A DNA stretch of 64,000 nt from Malus domestica (taxonomy: Eukaryota; Streptophyta; Magnoliopsida; Rosales; Rosaceae). This document shows positions 23,766 to 35,310 of this stretch, piece after piece. Below the pieces are notes generated by a model. The model was given only the letters and a program-made list of their open reading frames with translations, searched no databases and was not told the origin of the DNA. The stretch lies in assembly GCF_042453785.1 (NCBI RefSeq), contig NC_091671.1:41062501-41126500 (forward strand). Reading direction: 5' to 3'. The position numbers were made by a program, and so were the translations under genes. Within the stretch, counting starts at the first letter, position 1, and every line of letters begins with the position of its first letter.

Positions 23766-24867
23766 TTCCAGATCATTAGTTCAAGGTAGGTTTGTAATTT
23801 GAATGTGAGAGGTCCCATAGAAGAAGAATTGGACTTGCGTTGTAGCTGTTTGTGCATTGTTCCCCCTGGCTCTTCTGAATGTGGGTGAGAAAGGGGGATG
23901 GGAATGGGTTGGATCGTCTCAAGACTCACGACATTCTGTGCTCCGTATGCATAAATAGGTGCATCTTAGGTGTCAGTTAAGTGATTATGTTGAACAGTGT
24001 CTGTCTGGTTTGGGACAGGGTTGGATTACAGTATGACCAAGGAGGGAAGGGGTGTCTATTTCATCTGGGAAGAGACAGATATGTTTCTCTTCATCTATAC
24101 AAAATGGTAGACAGTATTCCCTTGATGGTTATGAGAATGGGCATGGATGCCTATTGATGGTTCTTAGTGTAGTAAAAAACTAATGCATTGTCTTTTTTTT
24201 GTTACAATGGCAGATAAACGTATGGAAGTTTATGAAAGTAGATCCTGATTGTGGAGCAAGGGTGTTGATGCAGTTGGACAATTTATCAGGTTGCTGATCG
24301 ATCAGTTGAAAGCAGATACAAATTCTAGGTCATTAGAAGGATTCATTTAGTAGATTGTTCAAACATATCGGGAATTTGAATGATATTGTTGTTTGGCGAT
24401 ATTAATTACTTGTTGGCATTCAAGAGTTTCCATATTCGGAATGAATACTTTTGAAACTTTTCGAATTTTGTCCTCATCATTTATTAGCACTTAAAAATGC
24501 CGACATTTTTTAAATTCAGTTGTAAGCTGCTGCTTGTATGTGTGAGATGATTGTAGTTACATACAATGTAATGGGAAGCCTAAGCCTACAGTATCTACAA
24601 AATATGCCGCAATGCTATGCCTCTTCTTTTACAAAATAAATACAATGTAGCTCAGTACAGTAAAGTAGACTAGTGGAGCGGAATTGAACCCAAAAACAAA
24701 AAAACAAAAGCAAAAGAAGGCCGCAATGCGATGGCTGTCCTGCGTGTTACTGTTTTGGTCGTCTGTCTGTCTGTCTGTCTTGTCCCTGGATCTGGAATTG
24801 CGGAATTGCGGAATTCTGGAGGAATTGTGGAATGTGGATGGACCATGTGAATGATATTGTGATTAAT
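23766..24867. other. 3' flank of CTP synthase and convergent gene
   Basis: No gene is seen. The left part should be CTP synthase 3' UTR. A (GTCT)n microsatellite is at 24761-24780. Confidence 0.5.
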
Positions 24868-25614
24868 TTAACATGTGAGGTTCTGAGTGTTGTGTCGGTA
24901 TGAAATCTGTCTTTGGAGCTTCATTTGCTGGTAGAACTTAGCTATGAACTCATCTGCCTTTATGTCAACCGATTCCTCTAACTCCTCGTAAATATTGTTT
25001 TTATAAGCTGTGGCAGGAGAAAGAGTAACCCTTTCTTCCTCATCATCCTGAATAATATCACGGCCATCATCCTTCTCATCACATTTGATAAGAAAGCTCT
25101 GTCTTGCAGTACTAGCATCATCCTCATCATCATCGTCATAGTAGCAGTAGCGGCAATCGTTTGATTGATATCCGTGGTTATTGATGATCATGTCGACTTG
25201 ATCATCATCAAAATAATCAAGTACTAATGGTGCGTTTAGGCAAGGGATGTTGTTGATGAAGCACATGGAGGAGGAGCGGGAGCAGCTGGTTTTGGTTTTG
25301 AGGGTGGGGAAAATTGGGGTCTTGTCGAACGACAGCTGCCGCTCGAAGTAATACTGATGCTGCTTCTGCTGCTGCATGTGCATAAGCAAGTGGGCGAAGC
25401 TACTCTTGAGCAACTGGGGGACGATGCGCAGTTTCATCATGAGGCGTCGCCTGAAAACACCGCCCTTTCTTGCCCAAAGCAATGCCAGACGCAGCAGCTT
25501 CCACGCTCTATGTGTTGGTCTTGGTCGACCGACGTCATCATCATTACCATTTGATGATTTCTTCTTCGACATCTTCATCAATGTCATCGTCGTCTTCAGT
25601 TCAGTCTTGAGCAA
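24868..25614 (-). CDS. DUF761 (cotton fibre-type) protein
   Basis: Single-exon frame of 248 residues. The C-terminus carries the DUF761 signature EESVDIKADEFIAKFYQQMK followed by LQRQ, and the N-terminal basic block THRAWKLLRLALLWARKGG with FRRRLMMKL is also typical of this plant family. Between them is a low-complexity region with Asp runs (YYDDDDEDD) and a Gln/His stretch. No signal peptide, transmembrane helix or catalytic motif is evident; the biochemical role of the family is unknown to me. The start is uncertain: Met1, Met10, Met13 and Met15 are all possible, and Met15 (MSKKKSSNG) would resemble relatives more. It converges on CTP synthase, about 1.1 kb away. Confidence 0.82.
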   Translation of the reverse strand: MLKTELKTTMTLMKMSKKKSSNGNDDDVGRPRPTHRAWKLLRLALLWARKGGVFRRRLMMKLRIVPQLLKSSFAHLLMHMQQQKQHQYYFERQLSFDKTPIFPTLKTKTSCSRSSSMCFINNIPCLNAPLVLDYFDDDQVDMIINNHGYQSNDCRYCYYDDDDEDDASTARQSFLIKCDEKDDGRDIIQDDEEERVTLSPATAYKNNIYEELEESVDIKADEFIAKFYQQMKLQRQISYRHNTQNLTC

Positions 25615-26129
25615 TTGATTAGCTGGTGGAAGCAGAGTAGAGGTGCTACTAACGTAGGTAGATTCAAAATGTGGCCTGGTAGTGGTAGTGGTAGACCAGA
25701 AAGAGAGAAAGTGACAAATTGATCACAAAAAATTGGCTAATAAATTACAGTTTGATGAGAGCGAGCTGAAAATTTTCTATGATGCGGTGAGTGGTGATTG
25801 GTGTTGTCTTGGAAGGCTCGTATATATACATATGGGAACTCACAGGAGGAGGTAGCCATTTATACAATACATGATTAGTAATATATATTATATAAATAAA
25901 TAGATATATGAGAGGAATCTTTGTATTTTACGCGGTGGTTGCTAATGATGTGTGTGATTTGCTTAGAGGAGATTAGTGTGGAAGGTGGGAACTCGATTGT
26001 TGTAGGGGACACGGTTGTTATACGCGGGAGGAAGCAAGCTCGAACCTCCCCTTCCGCTTCATTCATCGGTTTCCAATTTTCAAATACAATATTACTTCAG
26101 CTCTCTTACATGACCACGTTGTACTATAA
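25615..26129. promoter_or_regulatory. Upstream region of DUF761 gene
   Basis: Contains the expected promoter of the minus-strand gene; a TATATATA run at about 25820-25828 lies some 205 bp before its first ATG and could serve as TATA box. No other feature is recognised before the transposon at 26130. Confidence 0.35.
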
Positions 26130-26934
26130 GGACGCGTTTGTTTGACCTTGTTAAGTTTCACTGGACTGACTAGGATTACTAGTCAGTGTAATCCCATGTT
26201 TGTTTCTTGCATGGATTAATTTAATTGAGACTAGCAGGGACTCGCTCCGACTATGTGCTTTAGCTAAAGACCCCAAAATCAGGCGGACTGCTAAGACCTT
26301 CGCCCCTCCCATCTATGTCTTCTTCTTCGCTTCACCCCTCCCCCCGCACTTCGCTCCACATCGACAGAGACTCCACGGTTGGATCGATATCGCGGCTCCT
26401 GTGGCCTCGTCTCGCTGGATCTGGGTTCGCCGACTGCCTCAACGTGCTGAATATGGGATCAATTTTCTTTTTGGAATTGCCCTTCTTTATGTGTTTTGTT
26501 GATTGAATTGTTGTGGGTTAGTTTTGGATTGTGTTATTTGGGGATTTTGGCATCTAGGTTGGTGAAGTTTTGTGGGTTTTTCTACTTGGGTTTTGGCAGT
26601 TGAGGCTCAGACTTTCAGAAATTTTGGATGGGTTTTTGGAACAGATGGGGGATATGCCTTGCAATTCGATGGGTTTGGAACATATGGGTTTTGGAACAGA
26701 TGGGGTCGAAGTTGCAGAGTACCTGCAATTCGAGAAGAAGAAGAGGGATATGCCCTTTTTTTATTCATATATTAATTTAAAATATAATAATAATTTTTAG
26801 TTAGTCCATCTTCTTAGTTCGACACTGCACCAAACGCTTCACTAAACTAGTCCAGCTTAGTCTATTCTAAGCCAGTCCAACTTAGTCTCTGAAGCTAGTC
26901 CAGTCTGAGATAGTCCGGTGCAACAAACGCACCC
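26130..26934. mobile_element. Non-autonomous PIF/Harbinger-like element
   Basis: Ends GGACGCGTTTGTT and AACAAACGCACCC are imperfect inverted repeats. The 3-bp flanks TAA (26127-26129 and 26935-26937) match the TWA target duplication of PIF/Harbinger. No transposase is seen. The subterminal GACCCCAAAATCAGGCGGAC block is shared with the relative at 47515-48531, showing they are one family. Confidence 0.75.
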
Positions 26935-27121
26935 TAAACGTTATAACTTGAGTTGTTCATTTTTTTTTAGAGATAATCTTTAGATGACGATAAAGAGAAA
27001 ATAAATGATTTAGATTATGATATCTCGTAAAGTAAAATGATATAACCTCATCATGTATAGAGAAAGTAAGGAAGATTGACTTCTGATATGTAAGAAGTCA
27101 AACTGTGTCTAAATATTTATA

Positions 27122-27748
27122 GGGTAAATTACACTTTCATACCTCAGGTTTGGGGTCTATTTCAATTCCTTACAACATCTCCAAAACATTTCACTTTCAT
27201 ACCTTAAGTACTATTTTATTTCAAAATAATAGATCCGTTACATTTTCCATCCATTGATCCGTTAAATGCTAACGTGGCAAATAAAATAATTTTTTTAAAA
27301 AACCTGAATTTTCTCAAAAAAAAAAAAAAAAAAAAAATTTGAAACCAGTGCCTTCCCCCGCCCCCCCCCCCCCCCCGGTGACCCTAACCCAAAACCCAAA
27401 AACCTGCAAGAAGAGGGAGAAAAGAAAAAAAAAGCCCCAATTCGTCCCACCCGAGCCACCCCTTTCTCCCATCCCCCATCACCCCTCCCAAAAATCCCCC
27501 ATCCCCCATCCCCAAAAATTTCACCCGAGATTAGGTGGATCTACCACAAAACCAGTCTAAAATCATCTCAAACTCAAGGTATTTTCAAAACCCACCCATA
27601 CTATCTTGACCCGTGGTGGGCGGGGAAGGGGGGAAGGTCGCGCTACGCCGGGGGGGGGGGGACGAATTGGGTTTGAGGTTTTTTTTCCCTTCTTCTTCTT
27701 TATGCTGCTGCTGCAGGTTTTTTTTTTCTTCTTCTTCTTCTTCTTCTT

Positions 27749-27781
<33 letters not shown>

Positions 27782-28091
27782 GCTGCTGCAGGTTTTTTGG
27801 ATTCTGGGTTAGGGATAGGGATGTGGGTCGCTGGGGGGGGGGGGGGAGGGATAGTGGGTTTAATTTTTATTTTTTTTTGAGAAAATTCAGGTTTAAAAAA
27901 AATATTTTATTTGCCACGTGACATATATGTGGCAGACACGTCAGCATTTAACAGATCAATGGATGGAAAATGTAACGGATGTATTATTTTGAAACAAAAT
28001 AGTACTTAAGGTATGAAAGTGAAATGTTTTGAAAATATTGTAAGGAATTAAAATAGCCCTCAAACCTGAGGTATAAAAATGTAATTTACCC
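27122..28091. mobile_element. MULE-like non-autonomous element with ~200-bp inverted ends
   Basis: Begins GGGTAAATTACACTTTCATA and ends with the inverse TAATTTACCC. The long arms (27122 to about 27310 and 27890-28091) match in reverse complement. An exact 9-bp target duplication ATATTTATA is at 27113-27121 and 28092-28100. The interior is simple-sequence rich: A-run near 27318, C-run near 27361, a (TTC)n tract at about 27729-27778, G-runs near 27650 and 27832. Frames through these runs are not credible genes. Confidence 0.85.
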
Positions 28092-28100
28092 ATATTTATA

Positions 28101-29226
28101 TAACCCGTCATTCCTTTCCCTACACTACTTTTTTTGTTTTGTTTCTTGCTATACTACTATTTTGTTATTGTTAATCTGTACGCCACCAAATACGGGAAAT
28201 TAATATCTACACCAAGTACATAAACTTGTAAGAAATTATGCACCCGGTTTGACCCTTAATGCGTTATAACTTGCAAGTCAACAATATTATTAACTAAGGC
28301 TTATGATAGGCAAGAAACTTCTACTTTTCAACAAAACTATTAAGTTAGATCTGAGGGACAATATATATTTGTTCTAGCTGTTGCCATATAGTATATAACT
28401 CATATTTAAATGATGGGTTTCGACGAAATATATATGTAATTGATGATACTAAGCGACTCGCGGGGCAGCCATTTGAATTTTGAATAGGTCAATGCCAATT
28501 ATTTGAGCAACAAATACATAAAGTTATAAACTAGCACAATCAACGCAGCTTTTGATTAGTTGGATTTTGCTGGATCTTACCTGACATACCACCGTTTCCT
28601 TGTTTGTTTCCTTAGAAGAGGATGATCTCTGGATTTATTTTGTTGGGATCCTAGGGATCTCTATATTTTAGCCGTTCATCGTATATCGAACGATCAGTTT
28701 TTATCAGGTACTATTTGTGTTTAATTTTAAATAAAAAATCAAATAATTTCTAACCGCACGATACACGATGAATGACTATGAATCAAGAATCCCTATGATC
28801 CTCACAATTTGGATCCGGATGGGATCCAATTCCTGTTACCTTCCTTCCATGCAAATGCACCGCAATTAATATGTTATTCCTACTGGAATCAACCAAGAGA
28901 ACCCAGTGGCCTCACAATGAAGCTCACTCTGTCATCTGTGGTTGCCCATGGGCCATATCGCTTATATTCGCCCAAGCCGTGTTCTAAGTTCTAACATATG
29001 TATATACACATAAATTTCATTTCAGATTTATATTGTAGATTTTAATTAATTAAGGGTGTTTTAGATTTAGCCCCTTACAATTGTTGAACTCTAGACATAA
29101 ACTCACGAATATTAAAACATCTAAATAAAACCCAAATTTTGAATTTGATGCCATGTAAGATAAAAGATGTCCATATATTTAAATTTATTTACAACACCAT
29201 GCCACCAACATTAATATGGCTATTAT
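28101..29226. other. AT-rich intergenic DNA
   Basis: No gene is recognised. It contains one MITE relative, listed separately. Confidence 0.5.
28640..28812. mobile_element. Relative of the GGATCC-ended MITE
   Basis: Shares the internal motifs CCGTTCATCGTATATCG, then TACTATTTGTGTTTAA, then CCGCACGATACACGATGAAT with the element at 3757-3938, in the same order. Ends GGGATCCTAGGGATC and CCCTATGATCCTCA are degenerate inverted repeats. No target duplication was made out. Confidence 0.6.
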
Positions 29227-31177
29227 TGACACACCCCGACCAAGGTCAAGGCATGCTGGCCGTCACGTGAGAGTGACGTAACCATGTGCACAGTGCGGAA
29301 GCGATAAAGATAGCAAAAATACGAATAATTAAAAACCACATTAATAGAGTGCACTACTAAACAGAAAGTGATAGGAGTTAGTTACAACAGTAAACACTCA
29401 TAATTCAGAGCATAAAGTCTAGGTGCAGTCCAGTAGGACAAGTAATAGTTACACAGTACCAAGAATGTCCTACTATTAATCAAATAGGTCAGAACTGCCG
29501 ACAATCCCGAGTCATCAACAACAAGCTTACTAAGAACCTGGAGGGGCGCAAAACAGAAAACGTGAGTGGGCAAAAACAAATGTTTTACAAAATCATTTCA
29601 TTTATCAACATAACTAACCTCTCGCTGTAAAACATGTATAATTTTCCCAGAATCAAGATATAAGCATATACGTATATATATCTGAAATCATATCAATTCA
29701 GTTCATGCTTCACATAATCATACTCATATGTATGCCATACCAAAATATAACAAAGTAAACAATTTAGGTAAGAATGATTTCATGGAAATATGATATGTTA
29801 GCCGGAATTCCTGTGGTAGTCTGTACGACCGAATTCATAGCTCAAACTCAATCTAGCCGGAGTCACTACTATGACTTATACGACAATATACTGCACATAA
29901 GTCGTAACCACTAAAAAGGGTCTGTACGACAAGATTGGGTGTAATATAATTATGCTCAATTTTACTCTCTCAATGCTAGCTGTGCGATAATACGTTAGTC
30001 ACCTACGAGTCGGAATCACCTATAGTGGTCTGTACGACAAGACTGTGCACCTATTTGGATCCAATGTGAGTATATGGTGCGGGAGGTGACATAATATACA
30101 GGCCTGTGCTAGCTTTCTCTGGTTAAATCGCAATCACCCGGGTGCAGGTTATGAGCTCAATGTTCATCAATGCATTTATAATCATTCCATTCACAACTAA
30201 GGCCTCTGTCTCAATTAATGTATGACTGCATCTAACGTTTCGTTAGACTGCTTACGTACCCTGAATAAGGATCAAGTCATTCGTAGTTCACATACTCAAA
30301 CATAACTTACCTGAACTTACCTGTGCCTCCACAACACCACATTTATATATATATGCAACCACTAAAAGCATAACAAAAATATAAAGGCATTTGGCATGGA
30401 AATTCAAGGCATACTTTCATTTAAATGCATTTTTTAGAAATATATCAAGTATATAAATATATACTGAAAACCAAAAGCCCACTCACTGATATGTCGAAGG
30501 GTCGTAGCCCCCAAGTCGCCCGTGGATACACTCGTCCTCAGGATAAGTCTCACCTATATGCGAATTAACTATAAAAACGTTATTTTAAAGCATATAGGCA
30601 AAACTAGCTAATAACTTCTCATACATTGCTCAAAATGGGTATATGAATGTACCACAGTGATCTACACAACCTCAGGATCATCCCCATATTTTTAGAAATA
30701 TTTTTGGACCTCCCACGCACCGCCACGCGCTGGCGGGTGCACGGCAAGATGCTCCACCACGTGCAGGGAATCTGGCAGGGAATCCTACGGATTCCCTGAC
30801 TGCCGTTATGAATATTCCTCAGAATATTCCGTTAAAATCCAATGGAATCCATCTAATCTAACTGACGCCGTGAGAATATTCCGTCCAAACTGACGGAATA
30901 TTTCGTATTCGTCCCCGGTGAGTCGCCGGTCGCCGGAAAACTGGGTAAAACTTTAAATTCACTATTCTCACTTGTTTCTTAACCATTTTTCATGAAATTT
31001 GAACCAAATGAAAGCTTAGAGTGAGAAGAATGACATTATACCTATTTAAAGCTTCAAATCTCACGAAATCACATCGGGGAAGCTTCGAAATTCCGACCAA
31101 ACCTGTAACTCTTCGTTTCCTGTGATCCCGACGTCCAAATTCTTCAAATGAACTACCCCGAGATTCGTGAGGACCTC

Positions 31178-31535
31178 TGTTTATACCATATTTAGGGCCT
31201 CCGTATTTAGATCTCGTACAAATACTCAGGGGACTTAAATGTAATTATGTAATAAAGGAAGGGGTAAATATGTAATAAGTGAGGAGCCCTTATTCTATAA
31301 AAGGACCCTTCACCCTCACAATTAGGGGAGGCCAATTCTTAGGCCTTCTCATCCTCTCTCCCATCCCCTCTCATATTCAGAGGTTCTCTCCTCACCTCTC
31401 AGAGAAATACATAATCAGTGTGGACGTAGCCCAAACCTTGGGGTGAACCACGATACATCTTGTGTTATTTACATTACTTGCAGATTCACGGTCGGATTTA
31501 CGTTGGTCCAAGACCTTCGGTTTTGTGCATTAACA
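31178..31535 (+). repeat. 5' LTR of element A
   Basis: 358 bp. A strong TATA box (CTATAAAAGGACCC) lies at about 31297-31310, followed by a pyrimidine-rich stretch and CACAATTAGGGGAGGCC, a likely U3/R boundary. Confidence 0.88.
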
Positions 31536-31730
31536 TTTGGCGCCGTCTGTGGGAATCGACACGAAAAGCTGTGTCGGTTATCTCTTAATTTTTCATCTCA
31601 CCACCGTGACAACCTCACCACCGTCCACCATGGATCTGCAAAACCAAGAGACACACACACTCTCTCTCCCCCACCTTCTTTATTTCTTCTGTTGTTCAAC
31701 CAGCTCTCTCTCTACAATCCTGCATCAATC

Positions 31731-32288
31731 ATGGCTGCTTTACTGTATGTTGTGATCTTATTAGCCTTCACTGGCCACTCGAGTGCTACTTATTGCGTAT
31801 GCAAAGATGAAGTCGGTGATGCAACACTTTAAAAGGCACTGGACTATGCCTGTGGAGCTGGAGCTGATTGCAGTCCAATCAACCAAAACGGTGCATGTTA
31901 CCAACCCAACACCGTCAAAGATCACTGCAGTTATGCTGTCAACAGTTATTTCCAGAGGAAGGGTCAAACTGCGCAGAGTTGTGATTTTGCAGGTGCTGCT
32001 ACTCAGAGTCAAACTGCTCACAGTACTGCAAGTTCGACTTGTGTTTATCTTGCAAGTTCCAGTCAAGCAGGAACTGACACGCCAACCGCAGGCACACCAA
32101 CGGCACACCCACCACCCCAACCACGGGCACAACTCCAACCATGGGCACACCAACCACCGGCATCGGCATCACAACTCCAGGCTCTCCAGCATCAGTGTTT
32201 GGAATAAGCTCTATCGGGAATGGCACTGGAATAGACAATAATGGCGGCACGGCTACCTTGGGAGTGGCATTGGAATAGGCAATAATGT
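31731..32288 (+). pseudogene. Captured plasmodesmata callose-binding (X8/CBM43) protein copy
   Basis: Starts MAALLYVVILLAFTGHSSA, a signal peptide, then an X8 domain: [54 protein letters not shown] and [14 protein letters not shown], with the family's conserved cysteines. A TAA at 31830-31832 replaces the expected Gln codon before KALDY. Further on a frameshift moves the Thr/Pro/Gly-rich spacer ([20 protein letters not shown]) into another frame, and the C-terminal GPI-type tail is missing. Functional relatives bind callose at plasmodesmata; this copy cannot encode the full protein. No intron interrupts it, which would fit capture from mRNA. It lies in sense with element A, about 200 bp after the primer-binding site. 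Confidence 0.88.
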
Positions 32289-32489
32289 GGCATTTAAGTT
32301 ATGGAGTTTGTAAAAAACGACGTCGTCTCCAGCCAATAATGTGGCACTGTACAATCACTATCTCTGTTCACCAACCTCAAACGACGCCGTCTCAGGCCGG
32401 GCAGAACGGGGCTGTCAGCGTAAAAAACACACCGGCCAGGTCATCGAACCCTAGCCCGTGACCGAGCCCCTACCCACACGGTGTATCGG

Positions 32490-32871
32490 TTAGACCGTTG
32501 CCCGATGGAGTGTCGCCGTCTCCGACGAGGTCGTCGACTCCGGGTAGGTTTTCATGTGGAAGTTCGCGCCTCTGTTTCTGGCGAAGCACATAAAGGCGTC
32601 GCTAGTGAAACGTTTTAGGAAGTCGAAGGAGAGTTTGATTTCGGAGGAGGGTGGGGCAGAGCTGGAGTAGTCGCTAGACAAAAGTTTCAGGTACTGGAAG
32701 AATTTCAGAGCCAAGTACAAGCTCGGGAAAGAGGCAAAGCGAGGGCATTTTGGTCATACTTGCTCTGGTAGGGGAAAAAATGGTGAGCTCAAGGACTAGG
32801 CTGTGGCTGTTAAGATAATTTCAAAAGCCAAGATGACGATAGCTATATCGATTGAAGATGTTCATCAAGAG
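32490..32871 (+). pseudogene. Captured CDPK-related kinase (CRK) N-terminal fragment
   Basis: One frame from about 32560 reads LAKHIKASLVKRF, SLDKSFRYWKNFRAKYKLGK, then RGHFGHTCSGRGKNGELKD and AVAVKIISKAKM, then IAISIEDVHQE. This is the variable N-terminus and first kinase subdomains (glycine loop GHFG, VAVK lysine) of plant CDPK-related kinases. In-frame TAG stops at 32668-32670 and 32797-32799, a frameshift near 32555, and a damaged glycine loop (GKEAKRG) show it is a pseudogene. Homology stops at about 32871; the catalytic loop and EF-hand region are absent. It is in sense with element A. Confidence 0.85.
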
Positions 32872-33470
32872 ACGCCAATAATGTTTCCTACACACTGCAT
32901 CTCACCGTCTTTAGTCAGCTGCCCTCCGCCCCTCTATCTTCATCTTGCGACTGAGTTCCACTGCCCCTTCGTTTTCTTCCCAAGTATCCGCCACCAGAAG
33001 TCACTCTGTTTCACCGTTTTCTGCATTCCTCTCTCTAATCTCCCTTTATTGCGCGAGTATGGATCCTGCAAAGGTGTTAGAAATTCTCTACACTTTTCCG
33101 GTGGAGGACCGGGTAAAGAAACTGAAAGACGTAGCTCACGATACTGATGGCGTATTGCATCAAAGACATGGCTCCACAACATGCAGGGAAACCAGGAAGA
33201 AGATAAGTTCCTATTATCAATTCTATTTTTTTCCTTTTGTCTGCCATCTGCCAAAAGAAAAAGAATGAGCAGGATAATACCACCGACAACGAAAATGGTG
33301 AGAAAGTACTCGAGAAGGTCGACCCCATACTCAAAGCAATCAGAGACGCAGGGGAAAGAGAAAAGAAAAAAAGTAAAAGAGAAAGGTGCGGTGAAAAAAG
33401 GGATCGACAAAAGGCAAAAGAGGGAGGAGCAAGCTGTCACCAATGAGTTCTATTAGAGCGGGGATGTCAA
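32872..33470 (+). other. Unidentified, probably captured leader and N-terminal fragment
   Basis: A pyrimidine-rich stretch resembling a plant 5' untranslated leader precedes ATG 33059, which opens MDPAKVLEILYTFPVEDRVK and KLKDVAHDTDGVLHQRHG before losing coherence. A Lys/Glu-rich segment follows to about 33470. I do not recognise the source gene. Context (adjacent captured fragments, sense orientation) suggests a third capture. Confidence 0.4.
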
Positions 33471-33740
33471 GAAAAGCAGAAAGAAAAATAGAAAGTAAAA
33501 CCAGAAAGCAAAAGGGAGGCACATGGGGACACTGCAAAAGCAAGGAATAAACACCCCGCCAGAATGAAGTGATTTACTTTCCTTACTTTAAATGATATAA
33601 TTTATTTTTCTTATCTTTCGGAGACATCTGTATAAACCCCATTAGAGGTTAAAAAAAAATGGCAAGCCCAAAATAATGGGCTGCAATGTTGTGTAGAGTG
33701 CGAATGCCCATATGCCTAAAAGAGCCAGGCCCTCTATTAT

Positions 33741-34140
33741 CACCAACCAAGTGATTAAAAGTACGCCCAGTACTCCAAAATTATTAGGCAACCCGCCGTT
33801 ATTACCACCAACCAGGTGATCAAAAGTATGCCCAGTACTCCAAAATTATTCGGCAACCTGCCGCTATTACCACCAACCAGGTGATGAAATGTACAACCCG
33901 TACTCCAATATCATTTGGCAACTAGCCATTCATTCCACCAACCAGGTGATGAAATGTACAACCCATACTCTAATATCATTTGGCAACTAGCCATTCATTC
34001 CACCAACCAGGTGATGAAATGTACAACCCATACTCTAATATCATTTGGCAACTAGCCATTCATGCCACCAACCAGGTGATGAAATGTACAACCCGTACTC
34101 TCATTTATGCCACCAACCAGGTGATTAAAAGTACGCCCAG
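33741..34140 (+). repeat. ~65-bp tandem repeats in element A
   Basis: About six units start CACCAACCAGGTGAT and contain GTAC..CCAGTACTCCAA and GGCAAC; starts at 33741, 33807, 33871 and 33936 give a 64-66 bp period. The same array occurs inverted in element B at about 37865-38270. Confidence 0.85.
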
Positions 34141-34149
34141 TACTCCAAA

Positions 34150-34520
34150 TTATACATGAGCATTACTCATGTCATTCATATATAAACATTCATGAGCATC
34201 ACTCATGACAATCATACATAAACATTCATGACCATCATTCATGTTAACATTCATGAGCATCACTCATGTTAACATTCATGAGCATCACTCATGACAACAT
34301 CCATGAGCATCACTCATGCCAATCAATATAAACATTCATAAGCATCACTCATGTCAATCAGCTTCAAAAGCTTCATTTACAAAAGCTCTAGCTTCAAAAG
34401 CCTCATTTACAGAGCTCTAGCTTCAAAAGCTTCATTTACAAAGCTCTAGCTTCAAAAGCTTCATTTACAGAGCTCCAGCTTTAAAGCTTCACTTACAAAG
34501 CTTTACCTACAAAGCTTCAA
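34150..34520 (+). repeat. Two short tandem arrays in element A
   Basis: The first (34150-34360) repeats CATGAGCATCACTCATG in 24-36 bp units. The second (34360-34520) repeats GCTCTAGCTTCAAAAGCTTC plus ATTTACA in about 29-bp units. Both recur in inverted order in element B (37600-37865). Confidence 0.8.
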
Positions 34521-34689
34521 TGCAGGGTATACAAATACCACCTTCGAACAACCGCCAATTCAGCCCATACATGGATTCAATTTGAAGTCTCCAGCCAACA
34601 TACTCTATTGACCGAAGACTTGGGGGACTACACTATACACCATATATTGGGCCTCAACTGGGCATGGGCCTTATGAAAAATACTTGGGG

Positions 34690-35110
34690 GACTTAGCCCA
34701 TTATTTATGTACTGAGGAGCGAGCCCTTATTCTATAAAATGGACTCATTCACTTTCATTAGAGAACACCCATCACTTATGTATTGAGAAACGAGCCCTTA
34801 TCCTATAAAAATGACTCTCTCACTTTCATTAGAGAACACCCATCAGTTATGTATTGAGGAACGAGCCCTTATCCTATAAAAGGGACCCCCTCACCATCAT
34901 TAGAGAACATCAACTCTAGCCCATTATTCATGTACTGAGGAGCGAGCCCTTATTTTATAAAAGGGACTCCCTCACTTTCATTAGAGAGCATCGCCGCCTA
35001 CTGAGCAACCACCTCGCCGCGAGCATCAACTCTAGCCCATCATTCATGTATTGAAGAGCGAACCCTTATTCTATAAAAATGGACTCCCTCACCTTCAACC
35101 GCTACAAGCC
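34690..35110 (+). repeat. Repeated LTR-promoter-like units before the 3' LTR of element A
   Basis: About five diverged units contain GAGCGAGCCCTTATTCTATA followed by AAAGGGACTCCCTCAC and a TCATTAGAGA motif. They resemble the LTR's own TATA region (GAGGAGCCCTTATTCTATAA at about 31285). Element B has the corresponding array at 36905-37440. Confidence 0.75.
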
Positions 35111-35310
35111 GAGCCAACCAAGGCAACATAAGCCACGAGTCGAGCAGCCTCGCAACATGTGCTATTTCTAGTTGAGCATCATTTCAGATTGAGCACCACC
35201 TCATATCAAGCATCAGTTCAAGGCAACATCTAGTTAATTCGGCCCACACATGGACTGAATTTCAAATCTCTAGCCAAAAAACTCTCTTGATTGAAGACTT
35301 GGGGGACTAC

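Noticed and set aside
27606..27921. Phe- or Ser-rich proteins across 27.6-27.9 kb
   Set aside because: They translate a (TTC)n microsatellite and G/T runs within a MULE-like element.
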